DNA of 64,000 nucleotides, from contig NZ_JAZHSB010000001.1 of the NCBI RefSeq assembly GCF_036924715.1, positions 4,083,001 through 4,147,000 on the forward strand, given 5' to 3'. The position numbers were made by a program, and so were the translations under genes. Shown one piece after another: positions 25,216 to 35,046 of this stretch. Below the pieces are notes generated by a model. That model was not told the origin of the DNA, made no database searches, and saw nothing but the letters and a program-made list of their open reading frames with translations. Each line of letters starts with the position of its first letter. The first letter of the stretch is position 1. The stretch comes from Bradyrhizobium sp. AZCC 1721. Lineage in GTDB: Bacteria > Pseudomonadota > Alphaproteobacteria > Rhizobiales > Xanthobacteraceae.

Positions 25216-26526
25216 TCACCTGGCGAAATCCGGCCACCAATCGCGCACGTCCCGGGCTGCCTTGGTCACGGCACCGATGGTCGGGAACGACGCCGTGTCC
25301 AACATCATCGCGCGCGCCAGTCGCAGGCTGCGCGCCTCGGAGATCGCCCGCCGCTTCGGGTCTTCGATCAATTCGAAATCGATGTTGTGCGCAAGCCCCA
25401 GAATGCGGCGAATGATTTTTGCCGCCGCGAATCCGATCGTGTCCTCAAACAGCCGCGTCATATAGGCCTGCCGCTCGGCCTCCAGCCGTGCGGCGCCGGC
25501 CTCGCCTTCGAACAGCGTCCGCGGATAGGCATCGCCTGCGGCTTGCGTTCGCCACAGCTCCAGGAACTTGCGAGCGAACTCCGTCCAGATACCCTCGACG
25601 GTCTCCAGCACCCACGCCTCGAAGGCGCGGCGCTCGACGGGCGAACGCTCGTGACCGGCGGACGCGAGATAGGCCATCAGCAGGTTGGCGATCACCGCGC
25701 CGATATCGAAGCCCATCGGACCATAGAACGCGAATTCGGGATCGATCACCTTGGTCTCACCTTCCGTCACCATGATCGATCCGGTGTGAAGGTCGCCGTG
25801 GATCAGGGCTTCCGGCGCGTTCAGGAATTTCAGTTTCAGCCGCGAGATCGCGACGTGGAGGTCGAGGTCTTCGCGAAAGGCCGCCGCGGTCGCATCGAGC
25901 CAAGGCTGCGTCCAGCGGTTCTGTTCGGCGACACGGTAGGGATCGGTGAAGATCAGGTCCTCGGTGATCTTGCAGAGCGCATGGTTGCCTGCGAACGCAA
26001 CGATCCCCTCCTTCTTCTCGGCGGCTGATACCGCGAGGTCGGAGGACAGGAAGAGCGTCCGGGCCAGGAACGTCGTGACGTCCGCGACGAAGCGCGGATA
26101 GGTCGCGCCGGCCACCAGCCCCTTGCGCATGATGATGTGCGGCTCGAGCAGTTCCATGACGACAAGCGCGAGCGCCTCGTTGTGGTGCAGCACATCAGGC
26201 ACCAGGCCGGGCGCCAGCCGCGTCTGATGCGTCAACGCCAGATATTCGTAGTGCGAGCGCGACAGCGGCAGCGGCCAGCTCTCGCCGACAAGCCGCACGT
26301 AAGGCAGCGCCTGCTTGACGGCGACGCCGCCCGCCGTTCCCTTGACGATGAAGACGAGATTGAGGTTGCCGTCGCCGACTTCGCTGATCAACCAGGAAGC
26401 CGGATCGCCGCCAAGACGTGCCGCGACCTCGGGAATTCCTGCGAGGTAATCCCGCAGATCGGCTTCATGCAGAATTCGATATTCGTCCTGCCGCGGATCG
26501 GCCAATAATCGACGCTGTGAACTCAT
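25216..26526 (-). CDS. mtnK: S-methyl-5-thioribose kinase (MtnK)
   Basis: 436 residues from the ATG at 26524-26526; a start 12 codons earlier is possible. It has the aminoglycoside-phosphotransferase-like kinase fold of MtnK: a DGNLNLVFIV N-lobe, VKQALPYVR with the ATP-binding lysine, the catalytic loop ALIHGDLHTGSIMVT (residues about 230-245), and the DPEFAFYGPMGFDIGA metal motif. It phosphorylates 5-methylthioribose in the methionine salvage pathway in the cytoplasm. mtnA, the usual partner gene, is not in the window. The gene lies 126 bases from DUF1467 and is at the right edge of what looks like inserted DNA. Confidence 0.92.
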   Translation of the reverse strand: MSSQRRLLADPRQDEYRILHEADLRDYLAGIPEVAARLGGDPASWLISEVGDGNLNLVFIVKGTAGGVAVKQALPYVRLVGESWPLPLSRSHYEYLALTHQTRLAPGLVPDVLHHNEALALVVMELLEPHIIMRKGLVAGATYPRFVADVTTFLARTLFLSSDLAVSAAEKKEGIVAFAGNHALCKITEDLIFTDPYRVAEQNRWTQPWLDATAAAFREDLDLHVAISRLKLKFLNAPEALIHGDLHTGSIMVTEGETKVIDPEFAFYGPMGFDIGAVIANLLMAYLASAGHERSPVERRAFEAWVLETVEGIWTEFARKFLELWRTQAAGDAYPRTLFEGEAGAARLEAERQAYMTRLFEDTIGFAAAKIIRRILGLAHNIDFELIEDPKRRAISEARSLRLARAMMLDTASFPTIGAVTKAARDVRDWWPDFAR

Positions 26527-26652
26527 CCCCTGCCCCCTTGTCGGTGCGGGAGGCGCGCTCACTCCCGTTCCAGGAAATTCGATCCGAAATCGGCCTTCTT
26601 AATCAGATGATAATCGCAAAAGACACGTCGGCGAACGGGCCAGATCGAACTG

Positions 26653-26928
26653 TCAGAACGGCAACCCCATCAGCTTCGACAGCCGTTCGATATTCAGATA
26701 GCCCTGGTGATACGCCCACATCCCGATGCCGAAAATCACGGCCGAAACAATCGTGGTCCACATCAGCTTCCAGCCCATCCGCGCCATGACCGGCGCGCCG
26801 GGATCGGTGCCGGGTGCGCCCTCGCCGTCCTCGTGCTGGCTGCGGACACCGAACGGCAGCGTCGTGAACAGCACGACCCACCACAGCACGAAGTAGATCG
26901 CAAGCGCGGTGGAGATGCTGTAAGCCAT
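26653..26928 (-). CDS. DUF1467 family small membrane protein
   Basis: 91 residues. Two membrane helices (about 7-27 and 55-75) flank a short polar loop (HEDGEGAPGTDPGAP). WWVVLFTTLPFGVRSQHE is the family signature. DUF1467 is alphaproteobacterial, of unknown function, and is usually found between mce and proS. Here it follows mce after only six bases, but proS is nearly 20 kb away. Confidence 0.88.
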   Translation of the reverse strand: MAYSISTALAIYFVLWWVVLFTTLPFGVRSQHEDGEGAPGTDPGAPVMARMGWKLMWTTIVSAVIFGIGMWAYHQGYLNIERLSKLMGLPF

Positions 26929-26934
26929 CAGTAT

Positions 26935-27339
26935 TCAAGCCTGTTCGATTTCGACGAGCGCGCCGGAGAAATCCTTCGGGTGGAAAAACAGCACTGGCTT
27001 GCCGTGCGCGCCGATCTTCGGCTCGCCGTCGCCTAGCACGCGCGCGCCCTGCGCAATCAAGGTATCGCGCGCGGCGATGATGTCGGGCACGTCATAGCAG
27101 ATGTGGTGGATGCCGCCGTCGGCATTGCGCTCGACGAATTTGGCGATCGGCGAGGCCTCGCCAAGCGGCTGGATGAACTCGATCTTGGTGTTGGGCAGCG
27201 TCACGAACACGGTGATGACGCCATGCTCCGGCAGCGGCACCGCGCCGGAAATTTCGGCGCCGAACGCGCTGCCGTAGATCTTGGCGGCTTTTTCCGCGTC
27301 CTTGACTGCGATCGCGACATGATTGAGCCGGCCCAGCAT
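26935..27339 (-). CDS. mce: Methylmalonyl-CoA epimerase
   Basis: 134 residues of the vicinal-oxygen-chelate fold. Metal ligands can be seen in LNHVAIAV (His near residue 7), EFIQPLG, GGIHHICYDV (His near 77) and GALVEIEQA (Glu near 131). It converts (2S)- to (2R)-methylmalonyl-CoA in propionate catabolism. It lies downstream of rnj (67-base gap) and directly upstream of DUF1467, an order common in alphaproteobacteria. Confidence 0.93.
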   Translation of the reverse strand: MLGRLNHVAIAVKDAEKAAKIYGSAFGAEISGAVPLPEHGVITVFVTLPNTKIEFIQPLGEASPIAKFVERNADGGIHHICYDVPDIIAARDTLIAQGARVLGDGEPKIGAHGKPVLFFHPKDFSGALVEIEQA

Positions 27340-27406
27340 AATTACTCCACTCCCTGCCTCTAGCGCTCCCGGCGAGGACTAGTGTCCGCCCGAAAGGTCT
27401 TTTACC

Positions 27407-29077
27407 TCAAACCGTTAGAACGTGAACAAGGCAAATCGGCTTCTTACCCCAATTCTCGGCAATGACCGCGCGGACCGCGCGCCGCACCGATTCCGCCGTG
27501 GCGTCCGCGTCGCGGCGCCGCGCCCGCGGCAGGCCTTCAACGGTCGAGACCACCAGGTCGAACACGATCTCGTCGATCAGCTCGCCGGCGGTATTCTTCT
27601 CGGGGATGCCGACGAGATCAACCTCGGGATCTTCGGCCAGCTCACCCTGTTCGGTCATGGCGATCGCGACAAAGGCGCAACCGGCAAAGCCCATCCGGCG
27701 CCGTTCGACCACAGCGCGGGATTTGGAGTCCTCCAGGATCACGCCGTCCTTGTAGAGCCGCCCCGACGGCAATTCGTCGATGATGCCGGGCTCGCCGGGC
27801 CCGAGCTTGACCAGATCGCCATTGCGGCAGGTCATTACCTTCGGCACGCCCGCCGCGCGGGCGAGCTTCGCGTGCTCCGACAGATGCAGCGCCTCACCAT
27901 GGACGGGAATCAGTATCTGCGGGCGCACCCATGAGATCATGTCGCGCAGCTCGTCGCGGCGCGGATGGCCGGAGACATGGACGAGATCGTTGCGGTCGGT
28001 GATGACTTCGATGCCCTGAACTATCAGCCCGTTGATGATGGAGCCGACCGCCTTCTCGTTGCCGGGAATAGTGCGCGAGGAAAAGATCACGCTGTCGCCC
28101 TTGTTCAGCGTCACCTGCGGGTGGTCGTTGTTGGCGATGCGGGCCAGCGCGGCGCGCGGCTCGCCCTGGCTGCCGGTGCAGAGCGCCAGCACCTTGTCCG
28201 GCGGGAAATGGCCGTAATAGTCGGCGCCGCGAAAATTCTGCACGCCATCGAGATAGCCGGTCTCGCGGGCGACCTGCACCACGCGCTCCATGGCGCGGCC
28301 GACCACGACCACCTCGCGGTCGGCGGCCTTGGCGGCGTCGGCCACCGCCTTCACCCGCGCGACGTTGGACGCAAAGGTGGTGACGGCGACCCGGCCCTTG
28401 GCCGCGCCGACCAGCTTCTTGATGGTGGCGGCGACCTCGGTTTCCGAGGGCGAGCGCCCGTCTCGCACCGCATTGGTGGAATCGCCGACCAGCGCCAGCA
28501 CGCCCTCATCGCCAAGCTCGCGCAGGCGGCGTTCGTCGGTCGGCAGACCGATGATCGGGGTCGGATCGATCTTCCAGTCGCCGGTGTGGAGGACGGTGCC
28601 GACGGAAGTGTGGATTGCCAGCGCGTGCGATTCCGGAATCGAATGCGCGACCGGAATGAACTCAACGGTGAACGGCCCGATCTCGACGCGACCGCCCGAC
28701 GGCACCACCGTCACCGGGATTTTCGGCGGGTTGCGCTCGGCGGCGCATTTGGCCTCGAACAGCGCAGCGCTGAACTTGGTCGCATAGACCTTGCATTGCA
28801 ACTTCGGCCAGAGGTCTATAATGGCGCCGAAATGATCCTCATGGGCGTGCGTCAGCACCAGGCCCATCAGGTTGTTGCGCTCTTTCTCCAGGAAGCGGAT
28901 ATCGGGCATGATCAAGTCGATGCCCGGCAGATGCTCCTCGTCGCCGAAGGAGACGCCGAGATCGACCGCGAGCCAGGACCGCTGGTGGCGGTTGCCGAGC
29001 CCGTAGATCGACAGGTTCATGCCGATCTCGCCGACACCGCCAAGCGGCGCAAAGGTCAGTTCATCCGGCCGCGCCAT
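27407..29077 (-). CDS. rnj: Ribonuclease J
   Basis: 556 residues: a metallo-beta-lactamase domain with the zinc motif HAHEDH (residues about 77-82), a beta-CASP domain (GDSTNAVRDGRSPSE, CTGSQGEPRAAL) and the RNase J C-terminal domain. The LVHVSGHPRRDELRDMI segment carries the conserved post-beta-CASP histidine motif. The enzyme is a 5'-3' exo- and endonuclease in rRNA and mRNA processing. Its ATG overlaps the birA stop by one base, which indicates translational coupling. Confidence 0.94.
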   Translation of the reverse strand: MARPDELTFAPLGGVGEIGMNLSIYGLGNRHQRSWLAVDLGVSFGDEEHLPGIDLIMPDIRFLEKERNNLMGLVLTHAHEDHFGAIIDLWPKLQCKVYATKFSAALFEAKCAAERNPPKIPVTVVPSGGRVEIGPFTVEFIPVAHSIPESHALAIHTSVGTVLHTGDWKIDPTPIIGLPTDERRLRELGDEGVLALVGDSTNAVRDGRSPSETEVAATIKKLVGAAKGRVAVTTFASNVARVKAVADAAKAADREVVVVGRAMERVVQVARETGYLDGVQNFRGADYYGHFPPDKVLALCTGSQGEPRAALARIANNDHPQVTLNKGDSVIFSSRTIPGNEKAVGSIINGLIVQGIEVITDRNDLVHVSGHPRRDELRDMISWVRPQILIPVHGEALHLSEHAKLARAAGVPKVMTCRNGDLVKLGPGEPGIIDELPSGRLYKDGVILEDSKSRAVVERRRMGFAGCAFVAIAMTEQGELAEDPEVDLVGIPEKNTAGELIDEIVFDLVVSTVEGLPRARRRDADATAESVRRAVRAVIAENWGKKPICLVHVLTV

Positions 29078-29889
29078 CAGGCAGCTCCCACCGACGCCGC
29101 TGCGCCGAAATAGACTTCGCCAGCCGTGATGGCCGTGCGCTTACCCTCGGCGTTGCGAACGATCAGGCAGCCGCTCTCGTCGATGGTGTCGAACGTGCCT
29201 TCGACGGTCGCGGCTCCCGTGTTGATCGCGACCCGCTCGCCGAGACCGAAGGCACGCTCCAGCCAGGCTTTCCGAATGTCGGTAAAGCCGCGACCGTTGT
29301 CCCAGATGCCGCGGAATTCAACCCAGGCGTCCGACAGCGCCGTGAAAAGCTCCTCCGCGCCGACATGAACGCCGAGCGCGGCGAGCGAGGTCGCCGGCGT
29401 CGGCGTGCCTTCGGGCGCGGCAATGACGTTGGTGCCGATGCCGACCACCACGGCGAGACGGTTGCCCGCCACGGCTTCGGCCTCCAGCAGGATGCCGGCG
29501 AGCTTCTGCCGCTCCGCCAGCACGTCGTTCGGCCATTTCAAGGCGAACTTCAGGGGATCCGCGCCGGCCCGGCGCATATTGGCTTCGATGCTGAGTTTCT
29601 GCAGCGCGCGTTCCAGCGACAGCCCGGCGGCAAAGCCCAGCGTCGCCGCCACCGCCGGCGACACATCCATGACTTCCAGAATGCTGCTGGCGAGGTTGCC
29701 GCGCGGTGCGCTCCAGGCGCGCTGCCGGCGGCCGCGCCCCGCGGTCTGCTCCGTTGTCACGAACCACATCGGCCCAACTTCGCCGCTGCGGGCGCGCGCC
29801 ATGGCTTCGGCGTTGGTCGAACCGATCTGGTCGAAAGCGGCGAGACGGTAGCCCGCCGATATAGCTTTGGGACCGAGCGAGAAAGTCAT
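29077..29889 (-). CDS. birA: Biotin--[acetyl-CoA-carboxylase] ligase
   Basis: 270 residues from the ATG at 29887-29889 (an earlier in-frame start adds an implausible N-terminus). It has the BPL_LplA_LipB catalytic domain: DQIGSTNAEAMARA, the biotinyl-AMP motif TAGRGRRQRAWSAPRGN, KWPNDVL and LAVVVGIGTNV, then the small BPL_C domain. It lacks the N-terminal DNA-binding domain of E. coli BirA, so it is a ligase only. Located between nuoN and rnj, the usual alphaproteobacterial place. Confidence 0.93.
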   Translation of the reverse strand: MTFSLGPKAISAGYRLAAFDQIGSTNAEAMARARSGEVGPMWFVTTEQTAGRGRRQRAWSAPRGNLASSILEVMDVSPAVAATLGFAAGLSLERALQKLSIEANMRRAGADPLKFALKWPNDVLAERQKLAGILLEAEAVAGNRLAVVVGIGTNVIAAPEGTPTPATSLAALGVHVGAEELFTALSDAWVEFRGIWDNGRGFTDIRKAWLERAFGLGERVAINTGAATVEGTFDTIDESGCLIVRNAEGKRTAITAGEVYFGAAASVGAA

Positions 29890-29950
29890 TTCCAGTTTCT
29901 GCGCATGACCTTCTCCGAAATCCGGGACCCGCCTTCTGGGATCATGCACG

Positions 29951-31387
29951 CTAGAACAGCGACTTCGCCGCCGCCGTGGCTACGCTGACCAGCGGCCCCG
30001 GATAGACGAAGAAGAAGATGTTGAAGATACCGGCAACCGCCAGCACCGTGCGCAATTCGATGCGCATCGGCTCGACCTCGCCGGCCGGCTCGTCGAAATA
30101 CATCAGCTTGATGATGGTGAGATAGTAGAACGCGCCCACCACGCTGGTCAGCACGCCGATGACGGCGAGCGTGAACAGGCCCGCCTTGATCGCGGCCACG
30201 AACACGTACCATTTGGCGAAGAAGCCCGCGAGCGGCGGAATGCCGGCCAGCGAGAACAGCAGCATCGCAAAGAAGAACGCCAGCATCGGATTGGTGCGCG
30301 ACAGCCCTGCGAAATCGCTGATCTGCTCGACCGCCTGCCCGTTGCGCTTCATGGTCAGGATGACGGCGAAGGAGCCGAGCGTCATCGCGACGTAGATTGC
30401 GATGTAGACCAGCACGCCCTGCGCGCCCTCCACGGTGCCGGACGCAAGCCCGACCAGCGCAAACCCCATATGACCAATCGACGAATAGGCCATCAGGCGC
30501 TTGATGTTCCTCTGCCCGATCGCGGCGAACGAGCCCAGCGCCATCGAGGCAATCGCGACGAACACGAGGATCTGCTGCCATTGCGGCACGATGCCCGGGA
30601 AGGCGGTCAGCGTCACGCGGGTGAACACCGCAAGCGCTGCGACCTTCGGCGCCGAAGCAAAGAACGCCGTGACCGGCGTCGGCGCCCCCTCATAGACGTC
30701 AGGCGTCCACATATGGAACGGCACCGCGGATACCTTGAAGCAGAGCCCGGCCAGCAGGAACACGAGGCCGAACACGATGCCGACGCTGCCGGTCTTCACC
30801 GCCGCCGCGATGCCCGCAAAATCGACCGTGCCGGTGAAACCGTAGATCAGCGAAGCGCCGTAGAGCAGCATGCCCGAGGACAGCGCGCCGAGCACGAAAT
30901 ACTTCAGCCCGGCCTCGGTGGACTTGGCGTTATCGCGGTTGCTTGCCGCGACCACGTAGAGCGCGAGCGACATCAGCTCGAGCCCGAGATAGAGCATGAT
31001 CAGATCGGCGGCCGAGATCAGCACCATCATGCCGAGCGTGGAGAGCAGCACCAGGATCGAATATTCGAAAATGCGCCGCGACGGATCGGACAGAAATTCC
31101 GTCGACAGGATCAGCGTCACCGCCGAGCCGATGATCGCAAGGATCTTCAGGAAGCGGGCAAAGTCGTCGACGACGAAGCTGCCGCCGAAGGTCGTGAGCT
31201 TGCCGGCCGGCAGCATCAGCTCCAGCGCGCCGGTGACGACGAGCAGCACGACCGCGAGGCTGGTGACGATTTTCGTGGTCCCCTCGCTGCGGTACGCGCC
31301 GAGCATCAACAGCGCCATGGCGCCGACGGCGAGCACCAGCTCCGGCAATACCGGCAGCAACTGATAACCTGCACTCGAAAAGCTCAT
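29951..31387 (-). CDS. nuoN: NADH dehydrogenase I subunit N
   Basis: 478 residues, about 14 membrane helices of the proton-pumping antiporter-like fold. The conserved lysine/glutamate channel positions are in LMLYLGLELMSLALYV and in FKVSAVPFHMWTPDVYEGAPTP. It is one of the three antiporter-like subunits of the complex I membrane arm. Last nuo gene of the operon; birA follows after 61 bases on the same strand. Confidence 0.95.
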   Translation of the reverse strand: MSFSSAGYQLLPVLPELVLAVGAMALLMLGAYRSEGTTKIVTSLAVVLLVVTGALELMLPAGKLTTFGGSFVVDDFARFLKILAIIGSAVTLILSTEFLSDPSRRIFEYSILVLLSTLGMMVLISAADLIMLYLGLELMSLALYVVAASNRDNAKSTEAGLKYFVLGALSSGMLLYGASLIYGFTGTVDFAGIAAAVKTGSVGIVFGLVFLLAGLCFKVSAVPFHMWTPDVYEGAPTPVTAFFASAPKVAALAVFTRVTLTAFPGIVPQWQQILVFVAIASMALGSFAAIGQRNIKRLMAYSSIGHMGFALVGLASGTVEGAQGVLVYIAIYVAMTLGSFAVILTMKRNGQAVEQISDFAGLSRTNPMLAFFFAMLLFSLAGIPPLAGFFAKWYVFVAAIKAGLFTLAVIGVLTSVVGAFYYLTIIKLMYFDEPAGEVEPMRIELRTVLAVAGIFNIFFFVYPGPLVSVATAAAKSLF

Positions 31388-31453
31388 GACGTTCTTATCC
31401 TTGGCGCGTCTTCTTCATGCGAACCGGCTTCCACTTCGCCTGAAAACGCTACG

Positions 31454-32965
31454 TTATTGCGCGACCAGCGCGGCTGCCTTCACGGCAGTCACGGCGGCGT
31501 TGTAGTTGTTGACGAGTTGCTGGACCGAGGCCGCCGACATGTCGAGCACCGGCTTCGGATAGACACCGAACAGGATGGTCAGCGCCACCAGCGGGAACAG
31601 CGTCAGGCTTTCGCGGGGCGTCAGGTCCTTGATGCTGGCGAGCGACGGCTTGGTCAGCGCGCCGAACACGACCTTGCGATAGAGCCACAGCGCATAGCCC
31701 GCCGACAGGATGACGCCGAGGGTGGCAAAGGTTGCGGTCGGGATCGAGACCTTAAAGGTGCCGAGCAGCGTCATGAACTCGCCGACGAAGCCGCTCGTGC
31801 CGGGCAGTCCGACATTGGCCATGGTGAACACCATGAACACCAGTGCGTAGAGCGGCATCCGGTTGACGAGGCCTCCATAGGCCACGATCTCGCGGGTATG
31901 CATGCGGTCGTAGACGATGCCGACGCACAGGAACAGCGCGCCGGAGACGATGCCGTGCGACACCATCTGGAACACGCCGCCGGCGACGCCTTGCGTGGTC
32001 GCGGCGAAGATGCCCATGGTGACGAAGCCCATATGGGCCACCGACGAATAGGCGATCAGCTTCTTGATGTCTTCCTGCATCAACGCCACCAGCGAGGTGT
32101 AGACGATGGCGATCACCGACAGCGAGAAGATCAGCGGCGCAAAATCATGCGACGCCAGGGGGAACATCGGCAGCGAGAAGCGCAGGAAGCCGTAGCCGCC
32201 CATCTTCAACAGGATCGCGGCCAGGATCACCGAGCCTGCCGTCGGCGCCTCGACGTGCGCGTCGGGCAACCAGGTGTGCACCGGCCACATCGGCATCTTC
32301 ACCGCAAACGAGGCAAAGAATGCCAGCCACGCCCAGGTCTGCAAGCTGCGCGGCACGGCGGTTTGCATCAGGGTCGGGATGTCGGTGGTGCCGGCATTCC
32401 AGTACAGCGCCATGATCGCGAGCAGCATCAGGACCGAGCCGAGCAGCGTGTAGAGGAAGAACTTGAACGACGCGTAGACCCGGCGCGGACCGCCCCAGAC
32501 GCCGATGATCAGGAACATCGGGATCAGGCCGCCTTCGAAGAACAGATAGAACAGCACGAGGTCGAGCGCCGAAAAGGTGCCGACCATCAGCGTTTCCAGG
32601 AACAGGAACGCCATCATGTATTCGCGCACGCGATTGGTGACGGATTTCCAGCTCGCGATGATGCAGAGCGGCATCAGCGCCGTGGTCAGAATCACGAACG
32701 GCAGCGAGATGCCATCGACCCCCATGTGATAGCTAATGCCGCTGGCGAGCCAGTTCGCTTTTTCGACGAACTGGAAGTCCGCACTTGCGGCATCGAAGCG
32801 CCAGACCAGAATCAGCGACACCGCGAAGGTGACCAGCGTGGTCCACAGCGCGATCCAGCGCGCGTTGCGCCGCGCGGCTTCGTCGTCGCCACGGCTGAGA
32901 TAGACTACCAGCGCGCCGAGCACCGGCAGGAAGGTGACGACGGAAAGAATCGGCCAGGTTGTCAT
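31454..32965 (-). CDS. nuoM: NADH dehydrogenase I subunit M
   Basis: 503 residues from the ATG at 32963-32965, overlapping the nuoL stop by one base (TAATG). The longer frame upstream lies over nuoL and is not real. Antiporter-like subunit with DLVLFYLFFEGGLIPMFLIIG and FAVKMPMWPVHTWLPDAHVEAPT, which hold the key glutamate, lysine and histidine of the proton channel. It contains 14 helices of the membrane arm. Confidence 0.95.
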   Translation of the reverse strand: MTTWPILSVVTFLPVLGALVVYLSRGDDEAARRNARWIALWTTLVTFAVSLILVWRFDAASADFQFVEKANWLASGISYHMGVDGISLPFVILTTALMPLCIIASWKSVTNRVREYMMAFLFLETLMVGTFSALDLVLFYLFFEGGLIPMFLIIGVWGGPRRVYASFKFFLYTLLGSVLMLLAIMALYWNAGTTDIPTLMQTAVPRSLQTWAWLAFFASFAVKMPMWPVHTWLPDAHVEAPTAGSVILAAILLKMGGYGFLRFSLPMFPLASHDFAPLIFSLSVIAIVYTSLVALMQEDIKKLIAYSSVAHMGFVTMGIFAATTQGVAGGVFQMVSHGIVSGALFLCVGIVYDRMHTREIVAYGGLVNRMPLYALVFMVFTMANVGLPGTSGFVGEFMTLLGTFKVSIPTATFATLGVILSAGYALWLYRKVVFGALTKPSLASIKDLTPRESLTLFPLVALTILFGVYPKPVLDMSAASVQQLVNNYNAAVTAVKAAALVAQ

Positions 32966-35037
32966 TACTGGCCTCCCAAGCCGAACATGAACCAGGTGAT
33001 CAGCCCCGCGACACCGATCAGCATCGCAAAAGCATAGTGATAGAGGTAGCCGGTCTGGATCTTCACCACATTGCGGGTGACGTCGAGCACGCGCGCCGAG
33101 ACACCATCCGGGCCGAAGCCGTCGATGACGAAACCGTCGCCCTTCTTCCACAGGAAGCGGCCGAGCCGCTTCGCCGGGCGAACGAAGATGATTTCATAGA
33201 GCTCGTCGAAGTACCATTTGTTGAGCAGGAAGTGGTAGAGCATCTGGTGCTGACCGGCGAGTTCGACCGGCAGATACGGCCGCCGGATGTAGAACAGCCA
33301 CGACACCAGGAAGCCCAGCACCATCATCACCGTCGGCAGGAAGGCGATGACCGGCGAAATGTGGTGCATCTCGTCGATGATGTGCGGGTGCATCTTGAGC
33401 GAATCGCGGAAGAACTCTTCCACGCCGTGGCCCGCAAACACTTCCTTGAACGGGAAGCCGGCCAGGATCGATCCGGCGGCGAGAAGGCCGATCGGGACCA
33501 GCATCCACAGCGGCGACTCGTGGGCGGCCTCGTAATGCTGCTGGTCGTGCGGCTCGCCGTGGAACGTCTTGAAGATCAGCCGCCACGAATAGAACGAGGT
33601 CAGGCCGGCCGCGACCACCGTCATCGCAAAGCCGTAGAACGCGAACGGATTATGCGCGACGTAGGCCGACTCGATGATCGCGTCCTTCGAGAAATAACCG
33701 GCGGTGAGCGGGAAGCCGGTCAGCGCCAGCGTGCCGATCACCATCACGCTGTAGGTGTAGGGGATCTTGTCCTTCAGCCCGCCCATGTTGCGGATGTCCT
33801 GCTCGTGATGCATCGCGTAGATCACCGAGCCTGACCCCAGGAACAGCAGCGCCTTGAAGAAGGCGTGCGTGAACAGATGGAACATGCCGACCGAATAGGC
33901 CCCCGCCCCCATCGCCACGAACATGTAGCCAAGCTGCGAGCAGGTCGAATAGGCGACGATGCGCTTGATGTCGTTCTGGACGAGGCCGACGGTTGCAGCG
34001 AAGAACGCGGTGGTGGCGCCGAAGAACATCACCACGGCCTGCGCGTTGGGCGCGAGTTCGAACAGCGGCGACAGCCGCGCCACCATGAACACGCCCGCCG
34101 TCACCATGGTCGCGGCGTGGATCAGCGCCGAGACCGGGGTCGGGCCTTCCATCGCGTCCGGCAGCCAGGTGTGCAGCAGGAACTGGGCTGACTTGCCCAT
34201 CGCGCCCATGAACAGCAACAGGCAGATCAACGTCAGCGCATCGGCATGCCAGCCGAAGAAGTCGATGGTCTTGCCCGAGAGTCCCTGCGCGCCGGCAAAG
34301 ATGGTCTCGAAATCGGTGGTATTGAGCAGCATGAAGACGGCGAAGATGCCGAGCGCAAAGCCGAAGTCGCCGACACGGTTGACCACGAAGGCCTTGATCG
34401 CCGCCGCATTCGCCGACGGTTTTTGGTACCAGAAGCCGATCAGGAGGTAGCTCGCCAGACCGACGCCCTCCCAGCCGAAGAAAAGCTGGACCAGGTTGTC
34501 CGCGGTCACCAGCATCAGCATCGCGAAGGTGAACAGCGAGAGATAGGCGAAGAAGCGCGGCCGGTGCGGATCCTCGTCCATGTAGCCGATGGAATAGAGG
34601 TGCACGAGCGAGGAGACGGTGTTGACCACCACCAGCATCACGGCGGTCAGCGTGTCGACGCGCAGCGCCCACGACACCTGCAGATCGCCGGAATTAATCC
34701 AGGGAAACAGCGCGATCCGGGCGTCATGGTGCATGAAGCCGACATCGACCAGCGTCACCCAGGAGAGCGCGGCGGACACGAACAGAAGTCCCGTCGTGAT
34801 CAGTTCGGCCGCGCGCGAGCCCTGAGCTGGCGGCTCGGCGACGTGATGATCGCCGTGACCATGATCGTCATGGGCCTCCGCGGCGTGCGCGTGATCGCCA
34901 AGGCCTTGATCGCCATGGCCGTGGTCGTGATGCTTGACCTCATCGCCGCTCGGGTTGCGTGCATGCGCCCCGAAGATCGCGATCAGGCCGGCCAGAATGG
35001 CGCCCAGCAGCGGCAGAAAGACGATTGCCTGAACCAT
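32965..35037 (-). CDS. nuoL: NADH dehydrogenase I subunit L with a His-rich insertion
   Basis: 690 residues. Antiporter-like core with FFGWEGVGLASYLLIG and AQFLLHTWLPDAMEGPTPVSALIHAATMV, and at the C-terminus the long lateral helix and final membrane helix. Unusual is the segment of about 50 residues between the first and second membrane helices (roughly 24-75): it has about 15 histidines with Asp and Gly (HHDHGHGDQ, HDDHGHGDHH). A sequence of this kind can bind divalent metals. It could be a strain-lineage feature of NuoL; I do not know of a function for it. Confidence 0.94.
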   Translation of the reverse strand: MVQAIVFLPLLGAILAGLIAIFGAHARNPSGDEVKHHDHGHGDQGLGDHAHAAEAHDDHGHGDHHVAEPPAQGSRAAELITTGLLFVSAALSWVTLVDVGFMHHDARIALFPWINSGDLQVSWALRVDTLTAVMLVVVNTVSSLVHLYSIGYMDEDPHRPRFFAYLSLFTFAMLMLVTADNLVQLFFGWEGVGLASYLLIGFWYQKPSANAAAIKAFVVNRVGDFGFALGIFAVFMLLNTTDFETIFAGAQGLSGKTIDFFGWHADALTLICLLLFMGAMGKSAQFLLHTWLPDAMEGPTPVSALIHAATMVTAGVFMVARLSPLFELAPNAQAVVMFFGATTAFFAATVGLVQNDIKRIVAYSTCSQLGYMFVAMGAGAYSVGMFHLFTHAFFKALLFLGSGSVIYAMHHEQDIRNMGGLKDKIPYTYSVMVIGTLALTGFPLTAGYFSKDAIIESAYVAHNPFAFYGFAMTVVAAGLTSFYSWRLIFKTFHGEPHDQQHYEAAHESPLWMLVPIGLLAAGSILAGFPFKEVFAGHGVEEFFRDSLKMHPHIIDEMHHISPVIAFLPTVMMVLGFLVSWLFYIRRPYLPVELAGQHQMLYHFLLNKWYFDELYEIIFVRPAKRLGRFLWKKGDGFVIDGFGPDGVSARVLDVTRNVVKIQTGYLYHYAFAMLIGVAGLITWFMFGLGGQ

Positions 35038-35046
35038 AGCCGCGCC

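Noticed and set aside
26527..26652. SAM-type riboswitch in front of mtnK
   Set aside because: The 126-base leader shows no SAM-I, SAM-II or related core, so none is claimed.
30470..33037. 855-codon plus-strand ORF over nuoN and nuoM
   Set aside because: It is antisense to well-conserved nuo genes, rich in Arg, His, Gln and Asp as frame shadows are at high GC, and has no recognisable domain.
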